Part shown: positions 57,406 to 64,000 of the stretch, in pieces
Layout: every line of letters begins with the position of its first letter
How positions within the stretch are numbered: the first letter of the stretch is position 1
From: Kaistia geumhonensis
GTDB lineage: Bacteria; Pseudomonadota; Alphaproteobacteria; Rhizobiales; Kaistiaceae
DNA: 64,000 nt
NCBI RefSeq assembly: GCF_030815145.1
Contig: NZ_JAUSWJ010000001.1
Coordinates: 4,268,501-4,332,500 of the forward strand
Direction: 5' to 3'
Program-made: the position numbers and the translations under genes
The notes under the pieces: model-generated
What the model saw: the letters and a program-made list of their open reading frames with translations, nothing else
Told to the model about the DNA's origin: nothing
Database searches by the model: none

Positions 57406-57431
57406 GATGGAGCCGCCCTTCCGGCTCCATC
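57406..57431 (+). terminator. Hairpin between ftsI and murE
   Basis: GATGGAGCCG and CGGCTCCATC are perfect 10-base arms with a 6-base loop, five bases after the ftsI stop. No U-run follows, so it is more likely an mRNA-stability or pausing element than a full terminator. This is the widest gap in the otherwise overlapping cluster. Confidence 0.5.
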
Positions 57432-57453
57432 GACCACGAGGAACGCTCCATCC

Positions 57454-58932
57454 ATGCGACCTAGCCCGACCATGCCGCTCGGCCTCCTTGCCGGGACCGA
57501 TTATCCGATCCGACCGGAATTCGCGGACGTGACGGTCCGGGGCATGACCGCCGACAGCCGCGCCGTGAAGCCGGGCTATCTCTTCGCCGCGTTGCGCGGC
57601 GTCTCCAGCGACGGTCTCGGTTTCATCGGAGATGCCGTCGCGCGCGGTGCAGCGGCGGTGCTCTGCGCGGCCGATGCATCGCTCGCCGCGGATCCCGGCG
57701 TGCCGGTGCTCAGGGCCGAAGAGCCGCGCTCGGCGCTCGCCCGCCTCGCCGCGCGATTCTATCCCCTGCAGCCGGAAAAGCTGGTCGCCGTGACCGGCAC
57801 GGCCGGCAAGACCTCGGTCGCCGTCTTCGCGCGCCAGATCTTCGCCGCGGCCGGCCATGCCGCCGCCTCGATCGGCACCATCGGCGTCGTCGGTCCGCAG
57901 GGCTCCGTCTATGGCAGCCTGACGACTCCCGATCCGGTCGAGCTGCACTCGACGCTGAACGACCTCGTCCTCGACGGCGTCACCCATGCCGCGCTGGAGG
58001 CGTCGAGCCACGGTCTCGACCAGCACCGTCTCGACGGCGTGCGGCTGCAAGCCGGCGCCTTCACCAATCTCGGCCGGGATCACATGGATTATCACGCGAC
58101 GGTCGAGGACTATTTCGCGGCCAAGATGCGGCTCTTCGCGGAGCTCCTGCCCGAGGGTGCGACGGCGGTGATCGATGCCGACGGCCCCTTTGCCGCCCGC
58201 GTCGCCACCATCGCCGGCGATCGCGGACAGGCGATCCTCACGACAGGTGCGGCCGGGACGTCGATCCGCCTTCTCTCCGCCGTTCCCGATGGACTGCGCC
58301 AGGTGCTGGAGCTCGACGTGTTCGGCGAGCCGATGATGGTCGAGCTGCCGCTCGCCGGCGCGTTCCAGGTCTCCAACGCGCTCGTCGCCGCGGGCCTCGC
58401 GATCGCCGTCGGCGTGCCGGCGCGGGTCGCGATCGATGCGCTGGCGGGGCTCGAAGGGGCGCCCGGTCGGCTCGAGAAGGTCGGCGTCACGCGCTCCGGT
58501 GGCGCGGTGTTCGTCGACTATGCCCACAAGCCGGATGCGCTCGACAATGCGCTCGCCGCGCTGCGACCGATGACATCGGGCAAGCTCGTCGTCGTCTTCG
58601 GCGCCGGAGGAGACCGCGATCCGGGCAAGCGTCCCTTCATGGGCGAGGTCGCGACGCGGCGGGCCGATGTCGTGATCGTCACCGACGACAATCCCCGCTC
58701 GGAAGAGCCGGCGGCGATCCGCGCCGCCATTCTCGCGGCGGCGCCCGGCGCGATCGAGATCGGCGACCGCGGGCGTGCCATCGCTGAAGCGGTCGCCATG
58801 CTGGGCCCCGGCGATGTGCTCTGCGTCGCCGGCAAAGGCCACGAGACCGGCCAGATCGTGAAGGGTGTCGTCCATCACTTCTCCGACCACGAGGCTGTCG
58901 CCGCGGCGATCGCCCGGGAGGACGCTGCATGA
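57454..58932 (+). CDS. murE: UDP-MurNAc-tripeptide synthetase
   Basis: A 492-aa Mur ligase adding meso-diaminopimelate: ATP-binding [12 protein letters not shown] near residue 113, SSHGLDQHR, central domain [15 protein letters not shown], and the DDNPRSEEP motif near 411 whose Asn-Pro-Arg marks DAP (not lysine) specificity. The ATG at 57454 is taken; another at 57472 (MPLGLL) is possible, and upstream in-frame codons overlap the hairpin. Overlaps murF by four bases. Confidence 0.95.
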   Translation: MRPSPTMPLGLLAGTDYPIRPEFADVTVRGMTADSRAVKPGYLFAALRGVSSDGLGFIGDAVARGAAAVLCAADASLAADPGVPVLRAEEPRSALARLAARFYPLQPEKLVAVTGTAGKTSVAVFARQIFAAAGHAAASIGTIGVVGPQGSVYGSLTTPDPVELHSTLNDLVLDGVTHAALEASSHGLDQHRLDGVRLQAGAFTNLGRDHMDYHATVEDYFAAKMRLFAELLPEGATAVIDADGPFAARVATIAGDRGQAILTTGAAGTSIRLLSAVPDGLRQVLELDVFGEPMMVELPLAGAFQVSNALVAAGLAIAVGVPARVAIDALAGLEGAPGRLEKVGVTRSGGAVFVDYAHKPDALDNALAALRPMTSGKLVVVFGAGGDRDPGKRPFMGEVATRRADVVIVTDDNPRSEEPAAIRAAILAAAPGAIEIGDRGRAIAEAVAMLGPGDVLCVAGKGHETGQIVKGVVHHFSDHEAVAAAIAREDAA

Positions 58933-60392
58933 CAGGACTTCTCTGGACCTTCGAAGACTTCGTGGCCGCGATGCGCGGCCGCCCCACCGGCATCGCGACG
59001 CCGCCGATCAGCGGCATCTCGATCGATAGCCGCACGATCATCCCCGGCGACGCCTTCTTCGCGATCCGCGGCGAGCAGTTCGACGGGCACGATTTCGTCG
59101 GCAAGGCTGCCGCGCAGGGTGCCGCGCTCGCGGTGATCGCCGAGGAGCGGCTGGCCGCGCTCGGCAGGCTCACGATCCCGCTCGTCGTGGTCGAGGACGT
59201 GCTGAAGGCGCTCGAACTGCTCGGCCAGGCAGCGCGCGAGCGGACGATCGCCTCCGTCGCCGCCGTGACCGGCAGCGTCGGCAAGACCACCACCAAGGAG
59301 ATGCTGGCGCGCTGCCTCGCCGCGTCCGGGCCGGTCCACTATTCACCGGCCTCGTTCAACAATCACTGGGGCGTGCCGCTGACGCTCGCCCGGATGCCGG
59401 CCGATACCCGCTTCGCGGTGTTCGAGATCGGCATGAACCATCCCGGCGAGATCGATCCGCTCGTGCGCATGGTTCGTCCGCATGTCGGCATCATCACCAC
59501 CATCGCGCCGGTGCATGTCGAGTTCTTCCCCGACGGCATCGCCGGCATCACGCGCGCCAAGGCCGAGATCTTCCACGGGATCGAACGGGGCGGCGCCGCC
59601 ATCCTCAATCGCGACAACCCGCAGTTCGAGCCGCTGGCGTTGATGGCGATCGATGCTGGCGTCGATCGCGTGCTCGGTTTCGGCGAGAACGCCGATGCCG
59701 AGGCGCGGCTGACGGCGCTCGATCTGCTGCCGGAGGGCTCCAGGGCGCGGGCCGACATCCTCGGCCGCGAGGTATCGTTCACGCTCGGCGCTCCCGGGCG
59801 CCATCTCGTCCAGAACGCGCTTGCGACCCTTCTGGCGGTGCAGCTTCTCGGCGGCGATCTCGACGCCGCCGCCGATGCGCTCGGCAGCATGGCGGCGCCG
59901 AAGGGGAGGGGTGCGCAGCATGTGCTCGGCCTCGCGGAGGGCAGCGCGCTCCTGATCGACGAGAGCTACAACGCCAATCCCACCTCCATGCGGGCTGCCA
60001 TCTCCGTGCTCGCGGCGGCGCGTCCCGGACCCGCCGGCCGCCGTTTCGCGGTGCTCGGCGACATGCTGGAACTCGGCCCGGAGGAGATGGCGCTGCATGC
60101 CGGCCTCGCCGAGCCGCTCGCCGAGGCGGGCATCGACGCGGTGCTCCTCGCCGGGCCGCGCATGGCCGCGTTGTGGGAGGCCTTGCCGACCGCCATCAAG
60201 GGCCATTATGCGGAAACGGCGGAAGAGCTCGACGTGATTCTCGAGGCCGCCCTCGCAGACGGCGACGTGATCATGGTCAAGGGCTCGAAGGGGAGCCGCA
60301 TGACGCCTCTGGTCGAGCGATTGATCAACCATTTCCCGCCGCCCGCGGCCGGCACCGACGCGCCGTTATCCGAGATCGAAGGACCCGCCTGA
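58929..60392 (+). CDS. murF: UDP-MurNAc-pentapeptide synthetase
   Basis: A 487-aa Mur ligase that adds D-Ala-D-Ala: ATP site [13 protein letters not shown] near residue 113, [21 protein letters not shown], and the C-terminal [21 protein letters not shown] overlap with murE; the stop shares one base with the mraY ATG (TGATG). Confidence 0.96.
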   Translation: MTGLLWTFEDFVAAMRGRPTGIATPPISGISIDSRTIIPGDAFFAIRGEQFDGHDFVGKAAAQGAALAVIAEERLAALGRLTIPLVVVEDVLKALELLGQAARERTIASVAAVTGSVGKTTTKEMLARCLAASGPVHYSPASFNNHWGVPLTLARMPADTRFAVFEIGMNHPGEIDPLVRMVRPHVGIITTIAPVHVEFFPDGIAGITRAKAEIFHGIERGGAAILNRDNPQFEPLALMAIDAGVDRVLGFGENADAEARLTALDLLPEGSRARADILGREVSFTLGAPGRHLVQNALATLLAVQLLGGDLDAAADALGSMAAPKGRGAQHVLGLAEGSALLIDESYNANPTSMRAAISVLAAARPGPAGRRFAVLGDMLELGPEEMALHAGLAEPLAEAGIDAVLLAGPRMAALWEALPTAIKGHYAETAEELDVILEAALADGDVIMVKGSKGSRMTPLVERLINHFPPPAAGTDAPLSEIEGPA

Positions 60393-61477
60393 TGCTCTAC
60401 TTCCTCGGGGATCTCTCGGCGCAGTTCTCGGCCCTCAACGTCTTCCGCTACATCACCTTCCGCGTCGGCGGCGCGACGATGACGGCGCTCATCGTCGTGT
60501 TCCTGTTCGGGCCGATGATCATCCGCGCGCTGCGCACCAAGCAGGGCAAGGGCCAGCCGATCCGCGAGGACGGGCCTCAGAGCCATCTCCTCACCAAGAA
60601 GGGCACGCCGACCATGGGCGGCCTGATGATCCTGTTCGGGGTCATCGTGTCGACGCTGCTGTGGGCCAATCTCACCAGCTTCTATGTCTGGGTCGTGCTC
60701 GGCGTCACCATCGGCTTCGGCCTCATCGGCTTCTATGACGACTATCTGAAGGTCACGAAGCAGAGCCACAAGGGCTTCTCCGGCCGCTCGCGCCTGGCCG
60801 TCGAGTTCGTCATCGCGGCGATCGGCTGCTACGTCATCTCGCGTCTCTCCGGCGGGCCGCTCGCCGACTCGCTGACCTTCCCCTTCGTCAAGTCGTTCGT
60901 CATCGATCTCGGCTGGTTTTTCATTCCCTTCGGCGCCTTCGTCATCGTCGGCGCCGGCAATGCCGTGAACCTCACCGACGGCCTCGACGGGCTCGCGATC
61001 GTCCCGGTGATGGTCGCCGGCGCGAGCTTCGGGCTGATGGCCTATCTCTCCGGCAACGCGATCTTCGCGGAATATCTGCAGATCCATTTCGTGCCCGGCA
61101 CGGGCGAACTCGCCGTGCTCTGCGGCGCGCTCTTCGGCGCGGGGCTCGGCTTCCTGTGGTTCAACGCCCCGCCGGCCGCGATCTTCATGGGCGATACGGG
61201 ATCGCTGGCGCTGGGCGGCATGCTCGGCGCCATCGCCGTCGCCACCAAGCACGAGATCGTGCTCGCCATCATCGGCGGCCTCTTCGTGCTCGAGGCGGTC
61301 TCGGTCATCATCCAGGTCGCGTCGTTCAAGCTGACCGGCAAGCGCGTCTTCAAGATGGCGCCGATCCATCATCATTTCGAGCAGCTTGGCTGGACCGAGC
61401 CGCAGGTCGTGATCCGCTTCTGGATCATCGCCATCGTGCTCGCGCTGGTCGGCCTCTCCAGCCTCAAGCTGAGGTGA
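60392..61477 (+). CDS. mraY: Phospho-MurNAc-pentapeptide transferase
   Basis: A 361-aa polytopic membrane enzyme that makes lipid I. Family motifs are present: [10 protein letters not shown], the Mg-binding Asp pair FYDDYLKV near 115, [13 protein letters not shown] near 193 and the HHHFE loop near 325 ([11 protein letters not shown]). About ten membrane helices. Start set by the TGATG junction with murF. Four-base gap to murD. Confidence 0.96.
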   Translation: MLYFLGDLSAQFSALNVFRYITFRVGGATMTALIVVFLFGPMIIRALRTKQGKGQPIREDGPQSHLLTKKGTPTMGGLMILFGVIVSTLLWANLTSFYVWVVLGVTIGFGLIGFYDDYLKVTKQSHKGFSGRSRLAVEFVIAAIGCYVISRLSGGPLADSLTFPFVKSFVIDLGWFFIPFGAFVIVGAGNAVNLTDGLDGLAIVPVMVAGASFGLMAYLSGNAIFAEYLQIHFVPGTGELAVLCGALFGAGLGFLWFNAPPAAIFMGDTGSLALGGMLGAIAVATKHEIVLAIIGGLFVLEAVSVIIQVASFKLTGKRVFKMAPIHHHFEQLGWTEPQVVIRFWIIAIVLALVGLSSLKLR

Positions 61478-61481
61478 GGCG

Positions 61482-62882
61482 ATGATCCCGGTCACCGTCT
61501 TCGCCGGACGCAAGGTCGCCGTCTTCGGGCTCGGCGGGAGCGGCCTCGTGACCGCGGAGGCGCTGGTCGCCGGCGGCGCCGAGGTCTTCGCCTTCGACGA
61601 CAACCCCGATTCCGTCGCCAATGCCGCGGCGCGCGGCGTGCCGACCGCGGATCTGCGCGCGCTCGATTTCTCCTCGCTCGCGGCGCTGGTGCTGGCGCCC
61701 GGCGTGCCGCTGACCCATCCCGAGCCGCACTGGACCGCCGTGAAGGCCAAGGCGGCGGGCATCGAGATCATCGGCGATATCGAGCTCTTCTGCCGCGAGC
61801 GCCGCGCCGTGGCGCCGGATGCGCCGTTCATCGCCATCACCGGCACCAACGGAAAATCCACCACGACCGCGCTGATCGCGCATCTCTTCGCGAGCGCCGG
61901 CTGGGATGTGCAGCTCGGCGGCAATATCGGCACGGCGATCCTCTCCCTGGAGCCGATCACGGACGAGCGCGTCTATGTCGTGGAATGCTCGTCCTTCCAG
62001 ATCGACCTCGCGCCGAGCATCGATCCGTCCGTCGGCATCCTGCTCAACCTGACCGAGGATCACCTCGACCGGCACGGCACGATGGAGAACTACGCGGCCA
62101 TCAAGGCGCGGCTCGTCGCCGGCGCCGACGCGGCGGTCGTCGGCGTCGATGACGACTGGTCGGCCGATATCGCTTCGGCGATCGACCATCACGGCCGCAA
62201 GGTCGAACGGATCTCGGTCCGCCGGCCCGTGACCGACGGCTACTATGCCGAAGGCAGTTACATCTACGAGGCGGTGGACGCCAGCACGCGGCAGGTCGCC
62301 GATCTCGCCGGCATCGGCTCGCTGCGCGGCACGCACAACGCCCAGAACGCGGCCGCGGCGATCGCCAGCGCGCGGCTGCTCGGCCTCTCCGACGATGTCA
62401 TCGAGAAGGGGCTCAAGTCCTTCCCCGGTCTCGCACACCGGATGGAGGAGGTGGCGAAGATCGGACACGTTCTCTTCGTGAACGATTCCAAGGCGACCAA
62501 TGCCGACGCCGCCGAAAAGGCGCTGGCGAGCTTCGACCACATCTACTGGATCCTCGGCGGGAAGCCGAAGACCGGCGGCATCGACAGCCTCGCCCCCTAT
62601 TTCGGCAGGATCGCGCGCGCCTATCTGATCGGTGCCGCGTCGGATGCCTTCGCTGCGACGCTGGAAGGCAAGGTCTCGGCCGTGAAATGCGGCACGATGG
62701 AGCGCGCCGTCGCGGCGGCGGCGGAAGACGCCGCGCGCGACGATGCGGCGGAGCCGGTGGTGCTTCTGTCGCCCGCCTGTGCCTCCTTCGACCAGTATCG
62801 CAACTTCGAGAAGCGCGGCGATCATTTCCGCGAACTCGTCCTCGCCCGCGCTGCCGCGGGCGCCACCGAGGAGGTCAGGTGA
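61482..62882 (+). CDS. murD: UDP-MurNAc-L-alanine:D-glutamate ligase
   Basis: A 466-aa Mur ligase: N-terminal UDP-binding Rossmann region ([17 protein letters not shown]), ATP site [13 protein letters not shown] near residue 120, [23 protein letters not shown], and C-terminal [16 protein letters not shown]. It adds D-Glu to UDP-MurNAc-L-Ala. Its stop shares one base with the ftsW ATG. Confidence 0.96.
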   Translation: MIPVTVFAGRKVAVFGLGGSGLVTAEALVAGGAEVFAFDDNPDSVANAAARGVPTADLRALDFSSLAALVLAPGVPLTHPEPHWTAVKAKAAGIEIIGDIELFCRERRAVAPDAPFIAITGTNGKSTTTALIAHLFASAGWDVQLGGNIGTAILSLEPITDERVYVVECSSFQIDLAPSIDPSVGILLNLTEDHLDRHGTMENYAAIKARLVAGADAAVVGVDDDWSADIASAIDHHGRKVERISVRRPVTDGYYAEGSYIYEAVDASTRQVADLAGIGSLRGTHNAQNAAAAIASARLLGLSDDVIEKGLKSFPGLAHRMEEVAKIGHVLFVNDSKATNADAAEKALASFDHIYWILGGKPKTGGIDSLAPYFGRIARAYLIGAASDAFAATLEGKVSAVKCGTMERAVAAAAEDAARDDAAEPVVLLSPACASFDQYRNFEKRGDHFRELVLARAAAGATEEVR

Positions 62883-64000
62883 TGGTGAGCAGGGCCGATC
62901 GCGGCGTCATCGCCGAGTGGTGGTGGACCGTCGACAAGTATCTTCTCTTCTCGCTGCTTGCGCTGATGTTCATCGGCGTGATCCTGTCGCTCGCAGGCAG
63001 CCCGCCGGTGGCCGAGCGCATCGGGCTCGACAGCTTCCATTTCACCGAGCGCCACGTCGCCTTCCTGATCCCGACCATCGCGATCATGGTGCTGACATCG
63101 ATGCTGTCGCCGCGCGACGCGCGCCGCGCGGCGCTGATCGTCTTCATCCTCGCCGTCGTGCTCATGTTCCTGACGCTGTTCATCGGCCAGGAGGTCAAGG
63201 GCGCACGGCGCTGGATCAACGTGCTCGGCTTCTCGCTGCAGCCGTCGGAATTCATGAAGCCGGCCTTCGTGATCCTCTCGGCCTGGCTCTTCACCGAGCA
63301 TGAGCGTCGCAGCGACATTCCCGGCAACATCTTCGCGATCCTGCTGCTCACCATCGTCGTGGCGCTGCTCGTCGCCCAGCCCGATCTCGGCCAGACCATG
63401 CTCGTGGTCATCGCCTGGTCGTCGCTGTTCTTCATGGCGGGCCTCTCCTGGTACTGGATCGCCGCGCTCGCCGGCCTCGGTGCCGGCGGCGTCGTGGCCG
63501 CCTATACGGTGTTTCCGCACTTCGCCGGCCGCATCAACCGCTTCCTCGATCCGGCCACCGGCGATACGTTCCAGGTCGACACCGCGCTTCAGTCGATCCT
63601 CGGCGGCGGTCTCTTCGGCCGCGGTCCGGGCGAGGGCATCGCCAAGAAGATCCTGCCGGACAGCCATACCGACTTCATCTTCGCCGTTGCCGCCGAGGAA
63701 TACGGCGTCCTCTTCTGCATCGGCCTGATGCTCATCTTCGCCTTTATCGTCGTGCGCGGCCTCAGCCATTCGATGAAGAACGAGGATCCCTTCATCCGCC
63801 TCGGCGCGGCGGGGCTTCTCGTGATGTTCGGGGTGCAGTCCGTGATCAACATGTCGGTCAATCTCAACCTGATGCCCGCCAAGGGCATGACGCTGCCCTT
63901 CATCTCCTATGGCGGCTCGTCGATGCTGGCGCTGGCCTTCCAGATGGGCCTCGTCCTGGCGCTCACGCGCCGCCGCTTCGAGCCGATCCGCCTCACCGCC
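62882..64000 (+). CDS. ftsW: Septal peptidoglycan polymerase FtsW (C-terminus beyond window)
   Basis: Partial: 373 codons are visible without a stop up to the right edge. SEDS-family glycosyltransferase with many membrane helices. Signatures: GARRWINVLGFSLQPSEFMKPAFV, AQPDLGQTMLV, GLFGRGPGEGIAKKILPDSHTDFIFAVAAEE and KGMTLPFISYGGSSML. It polymerises septal glycan together with FtsI. The ATG shares a base with the murD stop; a GTG one codon on is also possible. Confidence 0.95.
   Translation, partial: MVSRADRGVIAEWWWTVDKYLLFSLLALMFIGVILSLAGSPPVAERIGLDSFHFTERHVAFLIPTIAIMVLTSMLSPRDARRAALIVFILAVVLMFLTLFIGQEVKGARRWINVLGFSLQPSEFMKPAFVILSAWLFTEHERRSDIPGNIFAILLLTIVVALLVAQPDLGQTMLVVIAWSSLFFMAGLSWYWIAALAGLGAGGVVAAYTVFPHFAGRINRFLDPATGDTFQVDTALQSILGGGLFGRGPGEGIAKKILPDSHTDFIFAVAAEEYGVLFCIGLMLIFAFIVVRGLSHSMKNEDPFIRLGAAGLLVMFGVQSVINMSVNLNLMPAKGMTLPFISYGGSSMLALAFQMGLVLALTRRRFEPIRLTA

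Overview
The window is 64 kb of high-GC chromosomal DNA from an alphaproteobacterium, most likely a member of the Hyphomicrobiales (Rhizobiales). The evidence is the alphaproteobacterial style of many proteins (EttA, a DUF2336 protein, an extensin-like lipoprotein, azlCD, an OxyR/KatA pair), a class A RNase P RNA directly upstream of a classical mraZ-to-ftsW division cluster, and an FNR/FixK-type anaerobox. I cannot fix the genus. No rRNA, tRNA, CRISPR array, prophage or insertion sequence was recognised. Genes are densely packed, with many 4-base ATGA/GTGA overlaps.

Left part (1-14.1 kb): a candidate catabolic locus for a nitrogen-containing compound. One operon on the minus strand encodes a flavin monooxygenase, a questin-oxidase-like protein, a cytosine-deaminase-like amidohydrolase and an MFS transporter. 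It diverges from an ABC importer operon (binding protein and two permeases). After an intervening c-di-GMP phosphodiesterase gene, a second minus-strand operon supplies the importer-type ATPase, an isochorismatase-fold amidohydrolase resembling biuret hydrolase, a second isochorismatase-fold protein that has lost catalytic residues, and an AtzF-like amidase. The substrate is unknown; the grouping is an inference.

14.2-19.0 kb: amino-sugar catabolism (GntR regulator, SIS-domain deaminase/isomerase, NagA, ROK kinase, CutC). 19.2-31.6 kb: assorted metabolic and regulatory genes (Gfo/Idh/MocA oxidoreductase, SDR, SnoaL-like protein with a divergent HxlR regulator, ferredoxin reductase, EttA, a possible 6S RNA, a hemerythrin-like protein, Tam methyltransferase, a VOC protein with a divergent TetR regulator, and OxyR divergent from catalase).

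31.6-37.4 kb: a methionine operon made of an ArsR-methyltransferase fusion behind a perfect 20-bp palindrome, metF, and methionine synthase split into two polypeptides. 37.4-50.5 kb: GT90 glycosyltransferase, azlCD, a 27-aa membrane ORF, a DUF2336 protein, an orphan BMP-type binding protein with an FCD/GntR regulator, an extensin-like lipoprotein, a second hemerythrin-like protein, an HxlR/alcohol-dehydrogenase-like pair, and a fused HyuA-HyuB (5-oxoprolinase type) protein carrying an in-frame palindromic repeat.

50.5-64 kb: a TerB/J-domain protein, a peptidoglycan amidase, a lytic transglycosylase, rnpB, then mraZ-rsmH-ftsL-ftsI-murE-murF-mraY-murD-ftsW (the last cut by the window end). This block makes and remodels peptidoglycan at division. 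Regulatory DNA is unusually readable here: palindromes in regulatory positions for HxlR, TetR, OxyR, ArsR, GntR and FNR/CRP-type regulators, plus 10-bp-phased MraZ boxes.
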